Shown: positions 43,370-51,494 of the stretch, one piece after another
Layout of the letters: every line of letters begins with the position of its first letter
Numbering within the stretch: position 1 is the stretch's first letter
The notes under the pieces: model-generated
What the model was told of the DNA's origin: nothing
Databases searched by the model: none
Seen by the model: the letters and a program-made list of their open reading frames with translations, nothing else
Made by a program: the position numbers and the translations under genes
Origin: JAGRMG01 sp047975215
Lineage (GTDB): Bacteria > Pseudomonadota > Alphaproteobacteria > Rhodobacterales > Rhodobacteraceae
Direction: 5' to 3'
DNA length: 64,000 nt
Assembly (NCBI GenBank): GCA_047975215.1
Contig: JBKEDD010000098.1
Coordinates: 1-64,000 of the forward strand

Positions 43370-43789
43370 ATGACCATGCAAACCGACCCCGCCCAAGACA
43401 CCGCGAGGGCGGCACCAGGCAGCGGCGACCGGCCGCTGGGCCGGGCGCTGCTGCGCGGGTTTCGCCTGCGTTGTCCGGGCTGCGGCAAGGGGCGGATGCT
43501 GCACAGCTACATCAAGGTCCGCGATGTCTGCCCGGCCTGCGCCGAGGAACTGCTGCATCATCGGGCCGATGACGGTCCGGCCTACCTGACCATCCTGATC
43601 GTCGGACATCTGGTGGCGCCGCTGCTGCTCGTGGTGTTCGAGGTCTGGCGTCCCGAACCGCTGGTGCTGTTCGGCATTTTCGCGGTTGGCTGTCTGCTGC
43701 TGTCGCTATACCTTCTGCCACGACTGAAGGGGGCTGTCGTCGCCTTCCAATGGGCGCGGCGGATGCACGGTTTCGACCGGCAGACCTGA
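43370..43789 (+). CDS. DUF983 membrane protein
   Basis: A 139-residue protein with a zinc-ribbon-like pair CPGCGKGRM and CPACAEEL, followed by two transmembrane helices (YLTILIVGHLVAPLLLVVFEV; LVLFGIFAVGCLLLSLYLLP). This is the DUF983 layout. The role is unknown. It is 25 bases upstream of the NUDIX gene and probably cotranscribed. Confidence 0.88.
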   Translation: MTMQTDPAQDTARAAPGSGDRPLGRALLRGFRLRCPGCGKGRMLHSYIKVRDVCPACAEELLHHRADDGPAYLTILIVGHLVAPLLLVVFEVWRPEPLVLFGIFAVGCLLLSLYLLPRLKGAVVAFQWARRMHGFDRQT

Positions 43790-43814
43790 CCCGCCAGAAC
43801 GACGAGGCAGCGCC

Positions 43815-44516
43815 ATGAACATCGACAAATCCGCCCTTCGTAACGCCGCCACGGTTATCGTCTTGCGCGACCGGCTGCGCGCACCCTCCATCCTGATGGG
43901 GCAGCGCGGCTCGAAGGCGGCCTTCATGCCCAACAAGTTCGTGTTTCCCGGCGGTGCCGTGGACCGCGCCGACAGCGCCATCCCGCTGGCCACACCGCTG
44001 CCCGCGGTCTGCCGCGACCGGCTGTGCGAACACGCGCCCTCGGGCATGGCCGACGCGCTGGCCGCGGCCGCGATCCGCGAACTCTGGGAAGAAACCGGCC
44101 TGGTGCTGGGCCGGCGCGGCGCCTGGTCGGGCGAGGTGCCGCCCGATTGGGCGCGCTTCGCGGCCACCGGGCATCTGCCCGCCGCGCATCCGCTGCAATT
44201 CGTGTTCCGCGCCATCACTCCGCCCGGCCGGCCGCGCCGTTTCGATGCGCGTTTCTTTCTGGTCGATGCCGACGAGATTGCCGGCGACCCCGACGATTTC
44301 ACCCATGCCACGGACGAGCTGTCGCATCTGCAATGGATCCCGCTCGAACAGGCGCGCGGCTTCGACATGCCGTTCATTACCGAGGTCGTCCTCGCCGAGG
44401 TGGCCGGCCGTCTGTCCCGGCCCGAGCCGCCGGAAACCGTGCCGTTCTTCCGCAATGACGACGAGGCGAGCCTGTTCTTGCGCCTGCGCGGCATCCCCAT
44501 GCCGCAGACCGACTGA
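43815..44516 (+). CDS. NUDIX hydrolase
   Basis: A 233-residue NUDIX-fold pyrophosphatase. The NUDIX helix reads AAAAIRELWEETGLVLG (REx2EExG retained), preceded by KFVFPGGAVDRAD. RFDARFFLVDADEI and PFITEVVLAEV follow. Size and layout resemble NUDT19-type or acyl-CoA diphosphatase-like NUDIX proteins, but the substrate cannot be fixed from sequence. It ends before a copy of the dispersed repeat. Confidence 0.88.
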   Translation: MNIDKSALRNAATVIVLRDRLRAPSILMGQRGSKAAFMPNKFVFPGGAVDRADSAIPLATPLPAVCRDRLCEHAPSGMADALAAAAIRELWEETGLVLGRRGAWSGEVPPDWARFAATGHLPAAHPLQFVFRAITPPGRPRRFDARFFLVDADEIAGDPDDFTHATDELSHLQWIPLEQARGFDMPFITEVVLAEVAGRLSRPEPPETVPFFRNDDEASLFLRLRGIPMPQTD

Positions 44517-44534
44517 CAGGATCGCCGCGCCCGA

Positions 44535-44572
44535 TCATCCCGCTTCTTTCTGGTCAAAAATACTCAAATCCG
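44535..44572 (-). repeat. Dispersed repeat tail, copy B
   Basis: On the minus strand: GAGTATTTTTGACCAGAAAG then AAGCGGGATGATC. This matches the tail of copy A (GGATATTTGGAGCCAGAAGA). The G-rich hairpin part is missing or degraded. It lies between the converging NUDIX and EamA genes. Confidence 0.5.
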
Positions 44573-44593
44573 CCGCATCCGCCGGGCGCTGCC

Positions 44594-45496
44594 TCAGATC
44601 GCCAGAACCAACGCCAGAATGCTCAGACCCAGCAGCGCGATGCCGGCAACCTCGCGCGCGCTGACGCGTTCGCGGAAAAACAGGGTCGAGGCCAGCAGGC
44701 TGAACATCAGTTCCACCTGCCCCAACGCCTTGACATAGGCGGCATTCTGAAGCGTGAAGGCCAGGAACCAGCAGAACGATCCGCCCATGCTGAACAGGCC
44801 CACGAACACCGCCCTGCGCCGCGCGGACCAGACCGCGCGCAACTCGCCCCGGTCCCGCCAGAACAGCCAGGCGCCCATGCCCAGCGTTTGCAGCCCCACC
44901 ACCGCCGCCAGCGTCACCGCCGCCCGCAACGCCGGTTCGGCGCCGCCCAGTTGCAACGAGGCGGCCCGGTAGAATACCGCCGAAACCGCGAACAGCACGC
45001 CCGATGCCAACCCCAGCATCGTTGCCCGGCTGCCCAGCTGGCGCCACCAGGCCAGCGCGCTTCCCGGCGTGCCCGACAGCACCAGAACCGCCGCGAGCCC
45101 CAGCAGGATGGCCCCCAGCCCCGCGGCGCTTACGCCTTCGCCCAGCACCGCGAACCCGACCAGCGCGGTCTGGATCACCTCGGTTTTCTTGAAGGTGATG
45201 CCGACCGCGAAGTTGCGGCTCCTGAACAGCGCCACGACACAGATCGTGGCAAGGATCTGCGCCGTCCCGCCGATCGCCGCACCGGCCCAGAACGCCGCCG
45301 TCAGCGGCGGCACGGCGCGCCCCGTCGCGCCAAGCCACAGCGCCAGCCCGGCCAGGATCAGCGGCGCGGAATAGAAAAATCGCGCGAAGGTCGCGCCCTG
45401 CGGCGAAAGCGTCACCGCACTCAGCGACTTTTGCAGCATGAACCGTATCGTCTGGAATACGGCCGCGGCGAGGGTGACGGCGATCCAAAGGGGCAT
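44594..45496 (-). CDS. EamA-family (DMT) transporter
   Basis: A 300-residue membrane protein with ten hydrophobic segments in two EamA repeats. LASTLFFRERVSAREVAGIALLGLSILALVLAI closes the second repeat, and the corresponding ALVGFAVLGEGVSAAGLGAILLGLAAVLVL closes the first. Such carriers export metabolites or amino acids; the substrate is unknown. It is followed upstream by the desaturase gene on the same strand, 20 bases away. Confidence 0.88.
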   Translation of the reverse strand: MPLWIAVTLAAAVFQTIRFMLQKSLSAVTLSPQGATFARFFYSAPLILAGLALWLGATGRAVPPLTAAFWAGAAIGGTAQILATICVVALFRSRNFAVGITFKKTEVIQTALVGFAVLGEGVSAAGLGAILLGLAAVLVLSGTPGSALAWWRQLGSRATMLGLASGVLFAVSAVFYRAASLQLGGAEPALRAAVTLAAVVGLQTLGMGAWLFWRDRGELRAVWSARRRAVFVGLFSMGGSFCWFLAFTLQNAAYVKALGQVELMFSLLASTLFFRERVSAREVAGIALLGLSILALVLAI

Positions 45497-45516
45497 AGGC
45501 CCCCTATGGCGCGAAT

Positions 45517-46422
45517 TCAGCGCCGCTGCCAGAGCGGATGAGGCACGGGATCCTTGGCGCGCCAGAAATAGCGCCGGAACACCTCGCCATAGGAACGGTA
45601 CACATAGCCGTCATTGCTGGCCAGATAGCGGGCCCGCCCTTCGCGATAGAGCCGCGGCAGCGCGTACCAGGGTGCGCCGGGGTTCATGTGATGCACCACA
45701 TGCAGGCTGTTGAACAGGAACAGCCAGGCGAGCGGCCCCCGCCCCTCGACGATCACTGTGCGCCCGCTCGCCCTGTCATGGGCACGATGTTCCAGGAAGG
45801 TGCGTATCTTGATAAGGCCAAGCCCCAGATAGGCGGCGGCCAGACAGGCCCAAAGCGGCATCGGCGCCGCCAACAGCACCGGCGCCAGCAGCGCCAGACC
45901 GGCGCCATGCAGCAGCCAGGCGCGCACGATATCGCGCTGTCCCGCCCTCGCCCCGCGCCATTCGCCGGCCATGAACCGAACCTGCCCGATCGCCGGCCCA
46001 AGAAGGATACGGCCCAGCAGCGTGTTGTTGATCCGGTAAAGCCGCCGCTTCCATTGCGGCAGCAAGGCCCAGACCGCCGGGTCGAGATAGTTCGATTCCG
46101 GGTCGTCATAGGGGTCGGTCAGGTTGGCGTCGCGGTGATGCGCCAGATGCAGGTCGCGGAACCGGCCATAGGGGATGGCCAGCGACAGCGGCAGGAACAT
46201 CAGCGCCTCGTTCAGCCGGCGCGAACGGAACGGATGCCCGTGCAGCACCTCATGCGTCAGCGAGGAATGCAGCGCGATGCACAGCACCGCCAGCACGAAT
46301 CCCGCCGGGGCGAACAGCGGCCACAGCCAAAACAGCGCCCCCGCCCACAGCCCGTAGCAGGCCAGGATCAGGCCGAGGGTGATCCACTCCGGTCCGCGCC
46401 GGGCCTTGCCCGCCTCAGCCAT
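45517..46422 (-). CDS. Fatty acid desaturase family protein
   Basis: A 301-residue membrane di-iron enzyme with three His boxes: HSSLTHEVLHGHPF, HLAHHRDANLTDPYDDPESN and HVVHHMNPGAPWY. This is the acyl-lipid desaturase/hydroxylase superfamily; the exact lipid substrate is not clear. ATG at 46422 overlaps the DUF2061 gene by eight bases, so the two are coupled. An upstream in-frame extension was rejected because it reads through the neighbour. Confidence 0.88.
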   Translation of the reverse strand: MAEAGKARRGPEWITLGLILACYGLWAGALFWLWPLFAPAGFVLAVLCIALHSSLTHEVLHGHPFRSRRLNEALMFLPLSLAIPYGRFRDLHLAHHRDANLTDPYDDPESNYLDPAVWALLPQWKRRLYRINNTLLGRILLGPAIGQVRFMAGEWRGARAGQRDIVRAWLLHGAGLALLAPVLLAAPMPLWACLAAAYLGLGLIKIRTFLEHRAHDRASGRTVIVEGRGPLAWLFLFNSLHVVHHMNPGAPWYALPRLYREGRARYLASNDGYVYRSYGEVFRRYFWRAKDPVPHPLWQRR

Positions 46423-46618
46423 GCCGGCCCCATGGGATCGCCGTCCAGATACGTTCATAAAGAACATACATCACCAGCCCCACCCCGGTATTGAGCAACG
46501 CCATCGTGCCGCCCAGCGCCGCCGATCCGGTGGCGACAAGCCCCACGACCGACATGGTAACCAGTCCGATCAGGCTCCAAACCACCGCCTTCACGATCGA
46601 CCTGCGCCGCGTTTCCAT
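46415..46618 (-). CDS. DUF2061 small membrane protein
   Basis: A 67-residue protein with two transmembrane helices: SIVKAVVWSLIGLVTMSVVGLV and GTMALLNTGVGLVMYVLYERIW, ending IPWGRHG. This is the DUF2061 pattern (KAxxWRxxGT-like start, YYxHERxW end). It is translationally linked to the desaturase gene. Function unknown. Confidence 0.88.
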   Translation of the reverse strand: METRRRSIVKAVVWSLIGLVTMSVVGLVATGSAALGGTMALLNTGVGLVMYVLYERIWTAIPWGRHG

Positions 46619-46725
46619 GATGCCCCTGCTCTTGTTGGTATCGGCCTCGTGTTAAGCCGCACCGGACGCGTTGCCTATTCGGAATGTGATTAACAAAATT
46701 CTGCAATCGTGATATTTATCATCAT

Positions 46726-47574
46726 ATGCAAGATAAAATGGACAAACGCCGCCGCGCCGCCCAGTTCCGCACCCGGCTTTCCCGCGCCATGGCCGACGCC
46801 GGCAGCAACCAGAGCGCGCTGGCCCGGGCCGTCGGCGTCGACCGCTCCACCATTTCGCAATTGCTGGGCGGCGAGGGCGCGCGCCTGCCCAACGCGCATG
46901 TGGTCGGCGCCTGCGCGTCGGCGCTGGGGGTATCGGCCGACTGGCTGCTGTCGCTGTCGGACCGGCCCGAAAGTGCCGCCGACCTGCTGTCGGCCAGCCT
47001 GTCGCTGACCGAAGCGCCGCGTGCGCTGGTCGATCAGCGTATCTTCGACTGGCACAAGGAGGCGGCGGGCTACAAGATCCGTCACGTTCCCGCCGCATTG
47101 CCCGACATGCTGAAGACACGCGCGATGCTGGAATGGGAATACGCCCCGCATCTGGGCCGCACCGCCGATCAGGCCATCGGCGCCTCGCAGGACCGGCTGT
47201 TCTGGATGCGGCAGTCACGGTCGGATTACGAGATCGCCATGCCGTTGCACGAGATCGACAGCTTCGCGCGTGGAACCGGCTATTACGCAGACATGCCCGA
47301 CAAGGTGCGACAGGACCAGATCGACTGGTTTCTCGAACTTTCCGATCAGCTCTATCCCCGGCTCAGGGTATATCTGTTCGATGCCCGGCGGCTGTATTCG
47401 GCGCCTATTACCGTGTTCGGCCCGCTGCTGTGCGTATTCTATGCCGGGGGGCACTATCTGGCCTTCCGCGACCGCGACCGGATCGAAACCTTCACCTCGC
47501 ATTTCGACCGTCTGGTGCGCGAGGCCGACCATACCGCCCGCGACCTGCCCGCGCTTCTGCGCGGCCTGCGATAG
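46726..47574 (+). CDS. XRE-type helix-turn-helix regulator
   Basis: A 282-residue regulator. The N-terminal HTH is NQSALARAVGVDRSTISQLL followed by ALGVSADWLLSLSDRP, a standard Cro/CI-type domain. The remaining ~200 residues (DWHKEAAGYKIRHVPAALPD...) form a domain I cannot assign; it has no LexA protease motif. ATG at 46726 is used; an ATG four codons later (46738) is possible. A small inverted repeat TGATA-tt-TATCA lies seven bases upstream, suggesting autoregulation. It is divergent from DUF2061. Confidence 0.82.
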   Translation: MQDKMDKRRRAAQFRTRLSRAMADAGSNQSALARAVGVDRSTISQLLGGEGARLPNAHVVGACASALGVSADWLLSLSDRPESAADLLSASLSLTEAPRALVDQRIFDWHKEAAGYKIRHVPAALPDMLKTRAMLEWEYAPHLGRTADQAIGASQDRLFWMRQSRSDYEIAMPLHEIDSFARGTGYYADMPDKVRQDQIDWFLELSDQLYPRLRVYLFDARRLYSAPITVFGPLLCVFYAGGHYLAFRDRDRIETFTSHFDRLVREADHTARDLPALLRGLR

Positions 47575-47578
47575 CGGA

Positions 47579-48046
47579 TCACGGCGCCAGCGGAAGATCG
47601 GTGGTGGACTTGATTTCCTCCATCGACAGCAGGGCGGTGACATTGTGCACCCGCACCTGCGCAATCAGGGCCTGATAGAACGCATCATAAGCACGGGCGT
47701 TCTTCACCCGCACCTTCAGGATATAGTCGATATCGCCGGCCAGACGGTGCGCCTCCTGTACTTCGGGGCGGTCGCGCAATGCCTTCAGGAACGTACGCTG
47801 CCATTCGGCATCGTGCTGCGAGGTCCGGATCAGGACGAAAAAACAGGCCTCGAGGCCCAACGCCTCGGCATCCAGCAACACGGTCTGCTTGCCGATCACC
47901 CCGGCCGCGCGCAGCTTGCGGATGCGGGTCCAGACCGGGGTTTTGGAACTGCCGACACTGCGCGCTATCTCCTCCAGCGACTGCGCCGCGTCGCGTTGCA
48001 GTTCGGCAAGGATTTTCCGATCAGTGTCATCGATGCGAGCGGGCAT
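47579..48046 (-). CDS. Lrp/AsnC family transcriptional regulator
   Basis: A 155-residue regulator. The N-terminal winged HTH is DDTDRKILAELQRDAAQSLEEIARSVGSSKTPVWTRI and the C-terminal RAM domain includes VQEAHRLAGDIDYILKVRV. It is divergent from the sulfite-reductase operon across 155 bases that contain a perfect 16-base palindrome, and it probably controls that operon and itself. Its ligand is unknown but may be a sulfur amino acid. Confidence 0.92.
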   Translation of the reverse strand: MPARIDDTDRKILAELQRDAAQSLEEIARSVGSSKTPVWTRIRKLRAAGVIGKQTVLLDAEALGLEACFFVLIRTSQHDAEWQRTFLKALRDRPEVQEAHRLAGDIDYILKVRVKNARAYDAFYQALIAQVRVHNVTALLSMEEIKSTTDLPLAP

Positions 48047-48137
48047 TCCGGTTTTCCAGGGCTGTCAGAACATTCGGCATTAGAATTACAGAAGGCTGGA
48101 ACAGTAGTTCTTATTTTGCAAGCGGTCTGGCGTATCT

Positions 48138-48153
48138 TAGGAAAATTTTCCTA
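48138..48153. promoter_or_regulatory. Perfect 16-base palindrome between the Lrp/AsnC gene and the cys operon
   Basis: TAGGAAAATTTTCCTA, fully self-complementary with an AT-rich centre, the shape expected of Lrp/AsnC operators. It is 48 bases before the DUF2849 start and about 90 before the regulator start, so it can act on both. Confidence 0.65.
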
Positions 48154-48201
48154 CATTGCGCGAAACCACACCACTTCAGACCTCAGCTTGCAGGAGCCAA
48201 C

Positions 48202-48516
48202 ATGAAGCGCCCGTATTCACCCAAGGTCGTCACCGCCTCGGATCTGGCAGTCGGCGACGTAATCTACCTCACCGCCGACGACCGCTGGTCGCGCGCCCTG
48301 TCCGAGGCCGAGATCCTGGGCGACGAGGCCCATGCGCAGTTGCGCCTGATCGAGGCCGAACAGCAGAACGACCGCATCGTCGGCGCCTATCTGGCCGAAG
48401 TCGCCATCGGTACGTACGGCCCCGAACCGGTGCACTTCCGCGAGGATTTCCGCCGTTCCGGTCCGTCCAACTATTTCCACGGCAAACAGGAAAACCCCGG
48501 ACAACCCCGCCCCTGA
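48202..48516 (+). CDS. DUF2849 protein, first gene of the sulfite-reductase operon
   Basis: A 104-residue soluble protein. SDLAVGDVIYLTADDRWSRALSEAEI and GPEPVHFREDFRRSGPSNYF are typical of DUF2849, which in alphaproteobacteria nearly always sits directly before the siroheme sulfite/nitrite reductase gene. No biochemical role is known. CAGGAGCC precedes the ATG. It is 32 bases upstream of cysI. Confidence 0.9.
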   Translation: MKRPYSPKVVTASDLAVGDVIYLTADDRWSRALSEAEILGDEAHAQLRLIEAEQQNDRIVGAYLAEVAIGTYGPEPVHFREDFRRSGPSNYFHGKQENPGQPRP

Positions 48517-48548
48517 ATGCAGATCCGCCCCGAAAAGGACGAACAGCC

Positions 48549-50213
48549 ATGTACCGCCATACCGAATTCGACCGCGGCTTTCTCGCCGCGCGAAATGCCC
48601 AGTTTCGCGCCCAGGTCGCCCGCCGTCTCAGCGGCGCGCTGAGCGAGGACGAGTTCAAGCCGCTGCGCCTGATGAACGGGCTTTACCTGCAACTGCACGC
48701 CTACATGCTGCGCGTGGCGATTCCCTACGGGACGTTGAACGGCGCGCAGATGCGCGCGCTGGCCGATATCGCGGACCGCTGGGACCGCGGCTATGGCCAT
48801 TTCACCACCCGCCAGAACATCCAGTTCAACTGGCCGCGCCTGATCGACGTGCCCGACATGCTGGACGCGCTGGCCGAGGTCGGGCTGCACAGCGTCCAGA
48901 CCAGCGGCAACACCGTGCGCAACGTCACCTCGGACCATTTCGCCGGCGCGGCCGCGGACGAGATAGCAGACCCGCGCCCGGTGGCCGAACTGATCCGGCA
49001 ATGGTCCACCGACCACCCCGAGTTCCAGTTTCTGGGCCGCAAGTTCAAGATCGCCGTCACCGGCAGCACCAGGGACCGGGCCGCCACCCGCATCAACGAT
49101 CTGGGCCTGCGCATCGTCACCCGCAACGGCGAACAGGGCTTCGAGGTCAGCATCGGCGGCGGGCTGGGCCGCACCCCGATGATCGGGCGCGTGCTGCGCG
49201 CGTTCCTGCCGCACGCCGACCTGCTGCCCTATCTCGAGGCGGTGCTGGGCGTCTACAACCTCCTGGGCCGGCGCGACAACAAGTTCAAGGCCCGCATCAA
49301 GATCACCGTGCACGAACATGGGCTGGATCATATCCGCGAAATGGTGGAACGCCGCTTCGCCCTGATCCGGCCGGGCTTCGGGGGCGCCGATCGGGACAGG
49401 CTTGAACGGATCGCGGCCGATTTCGCACCACCTGCGCTGCGCCGCGCCCCTACCGGCGCGTTCGAACGCGCACGCCGGTCCGATCCGGTCTTTCGCGCCT
49501 GGGCCGACACCAACCTGAACCCGCATCGCGACCCCGACCACGCCATCGTCACCGTCAGCCTCAAGGCGCACGGGGCCACGCCGGGCGATGCCACGTCGGG
49601 CCAGATGCGGGTGCTTGCCGATCTGGCCGAACGCCTGGGCCACGACGAATTGCGCATCAGCCACGAACAGAACGTGATCCTGCCGCATGTCCACAAATCC
49701 GACCTGCCGGAGCTGCACGAGACCTTGCGGGCGCATGGGCTGGCCACCGCCAATGCCGGCCTGATTTCGGATATCATCGCCTGCCCCGGCATGGATTACT
49801 GCGCACTCGCCACCGCGCGGTCGATCCCCGTGGCACAACAGATCGCCACCCGGTTTGACGAATTGAGGCTGGAACACGCAATCGGTCCGCTCAAGATCAG
49901 GATATCGGGCTGCATCAACGCCTGCGGTCATCACCATGTCGGCCATATCGGCATTCTCGGGCTCGAACGCGCCGGCGTCGAAACCTACCAGATCACGCTG
50001 GGCGGGGACGGCGGCGGAACGGCAACGCTTGGCGAACGCACCGGGCCGGGATTTTCAGCGCAAGACATCGTGCCCGCCGTCGAGCGGCTGGTCATGGCCT
50101 ATCTCGAACTGCGCGCGGACGGGTCCGAAACCTTCCTGCAAGCCTACCGCCGGCTGGGCGCGGCGCCGTTCACGGAGGCGCTCTATCCCGGGGCGCGCGC
50201 CGATGCCGCCTGA
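48549..50213 (+). CDS. cysI: Siroheme-Fe4S4 sulfite (nitrite/sulfite) reductase
   Basis: A 554-residue enzyme reducing sulfite to sulfide with ferredoxin or NADPH-derived electrons. N-terminal half-domain: GHFTTRQNIQFNW; the cluster/siroheme ligands are in CPGMDYC (Cys412, Cys418) and SGCINACGHH (Cys455, Cys459). Context with CysH, DUF934 and a ferredoxin-NADP reductase makes assimilatory sulfite reduction far more likely than nitrite reduction. Its stop overlaps the cysH start by 11 bases. Confidence 0.94.
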   Translation: MYRHTEFDRGFLAARNAQFRAQVARRLSGALSEDEFKPLRLMNGLYLQLHAYMLRVAIPYGTLNGAQMRALADIADRWDRGYGHFTTRQNIQFNWPRLIDVPDMLDALAEVGLHSVQTSGNTVRNVTSDHFAGAAADEIADPRPVAELIRQWSTDHPEFQFLGRKFKIAVTGSTRDRAATRINDLGLRIVTRNGEQGFEVSIGGGLGRTPMIGRVLRAFLPHADLLPYLEAVLGVYNLLGRRDNKFKARIKITVHEHGLDHIREMVERRFALIRPGFGGADRDRLERIAADFAPPALRRAPTGAFERARRSDPVFRAWADTNLNPHRDPDHAIVTVSLKAHGATPGDATSGQMRVLADLAERLGHDELRISHEQNVILPHVHKSDLPELHETLRAHGLATANAGLISDIIACPGMDYCALATARSIPVAQQIATRFDELRLEHAIGPLKIRISGCINACGHHHVGHIGILGLERAGVETYQITLGGDGGGTATLGERTGPGFSAQDIVPAVERLVMAYLELRADGSETFLQAYRRLGAAPFTEALYPGARADAA

Positions 50214-51018
50214 TCCCGCAAGCGGTTTTCTTCTGGCCGGAAATATCCCCGCCGGAGGCAGCGGCGGCCACCGGCCGGCGGTTTCGGCCGCCGACACGGC
50301 GGCCGCTTCGGCGGAAGAACGCGCTGCTGCGCTCAACGCGCAGCTGCGCCATCACGGCGCGACCGAGGTCATGGCCCTCGCGCTGCAAAGTGCGGGGCGC
50401 ATTGCGCTGGTGTCCAGCTTCGGCGCCGAATCGGTGGTGCTGCTGCACATGGCGGCGGTGATCGAGCGCACGACGCCGGTTCTTTTCGTCGATACCGAAA
50501 TGCTGTTCACCGAAACGCTGGTCTACCAGGCCGAGGTCTGCGAACGGCTGGGGCTGAGCAATGTGCGCATCCTGCGCGGCACCGGCCTGGCGGCGCGCGA
50601 CCCGCGCAAGGATCTGCACCTGCGCGATCGCGATGCCTGCTGCGCCCTGCGCAAGACACGCCCGCTGCAACGGGCGCTGGGCGGTTTCGACGGCTGGATC
50701 ACCGGGCGCAAGCGGTTCCAGTCGGGCAGCCGCGCCGCGCTTGAGTTCTTCGAGGCCGAGCCCGGCACCGGCCGCATCAAGATCAATCCGCTGGCGCATT
50801 GGGCGCCCGAAGACGTGCGCACCTACATGGAGGAAAACCGCCTGCCCCGGCATCCGCTGGTCGCGCGGGGCTACCCGTCAATCGGGTGCGCGCCCTGCAC
50901 CTCGACTGCGGGCCCCGGCGAAGACCCGCGCGCCGGACGCTGGCGCGGCAGCGACAAGACCGAATGCGGCATCCACTTCGTCGATGGCCGCATGGTACGC
51001 AAGGGAGAAGACGCATGA
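50203..51018 (+). CDS. cysH: Adenylyl-sulfate (APS-type) reductase CysH
   Basis: A 271-residue reductase giving sulfite from APS with thioredoxin. SSFGAESVVLLHM, Cys146-Cys147 (DACCALRK), Cys229-x2-Cys232 (GCAPC) and the catalytic ECGIH (Cys255) are present. The CC plus CxxC set binds a 4Fe-4S cluster, so it is the APS-using kind, not the PAPS-only kind. The first ~25 residues (SGFLLAGNIPAGGSGG) correspond to a copy of the dispersed hairpin repeat, and the ordinary domain begins near AALNAQLRHHGATE. No later in-frame start is evident. Confidence 0.93.
   Translation: MPPDPASGFLLAGNIPAGGSGGHRPAVSAADTAAASAEERAAALNAQLRHHGATEVMALALQSAGRIALVSSFGAESVVLLHMAAVIERTTPVLFVDTEMLFTETLVYQAEVCERLGLSNVRILRGTGLAARDPRKDLHLRDRDACCALRKTRPLQRALGGFDGWITGRKRFQSGSRAALEFFEAEPGTGRIKINPLAHWAPEDVRTYMEENRLPRHPLVARGYPSIGCAPCTSTAGPGEDPRAGRWRGSDKTECGIHFVDGRMVRKGEDA
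50214..50265 (-). repeat. Dispersed repeat copy C, inside the 5' end of cysH
   Basis: The minus strand reads GGCGGGGATATTTCCGGCCA then GAAGAAAACC, matching copy A tail (GGATATTT..GCCAGAAGAAG). It lies in the first 20 codons of cysH, so the repeat is translated. Confidence 0.5.
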
Positions 51019-51422
51019 ATGTTCTCGTGACCGATACGGGCTTTGGCCCCGACGACTGGACCGGCGGTTTCGCCGAGCCCCGAACCGGTGGCGCCGCGCT
51101 GGATGTCGGGCCGCACACCGACCTGTCCGCCCTGCATGAGCAACTGCATCGCGCCCGCATCATCCGCGTCCGCTTTGCCAGTTTCGCCGACGGGCGCGGA
51201 TTTTCCATCGCCCGCGAGTTGCGGCTGATGGGCTATGCCGGACGGTTGCGCGCCAGCGGTCATGTCCTGGCCGATCAATACGCCATGGCTCGGCGTTCGG
51301 GTTTCGACGAGGTCGAGATCGACGCGGCACTGGCCGCGCGCCAGCCCGAAGATCAGTGGCTTGCCCGGTCCGACTGGCGCGCCAACGACTATCAGGCCCG
51401 GCTCGGCCGGCGGCACACCTGA
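51015..51422 (+). CDS. DUF934 protein of sulfite reduction
   Basis: A 135-residue protein. FADGRGFSIARELRLMGYAGRLRASGHVLADQYAMARRSGFDEVEI is the DUF934 core. In many proteobacteria the gene accompanies cysI and cysH and is presumed to help sulfite reduction, but its mechanism is unknown. It overlaps cysH by ATGA. Confidence 0.92.
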   Translation: MNVLVTDTGFGPDDWTGGFAEPRTGGAALDVGPHTDLSALHEQLHRARIIRVRFASFADGRGFSIARELRLMGYAGRLRASGHVLADQYAMARRSGFDEVEIDAALAARQPEDQWLARSDWRANDYQARLGRRHT

Positions 51423-51494
51423 GCGGGTCTTTCATTCTGCAGTTGCAAAATGCGCTATTATGGTATAACTGTACCGAATTACCACTTAACAGGG

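Noticed and set aside
48549..50213. Assimilatory nitrite reductase
   Set aside because: The siroheme enzyme sits with cysH, DUF934 and DUF2849 and no nitrate genes, so sulfite is the likely substrate.
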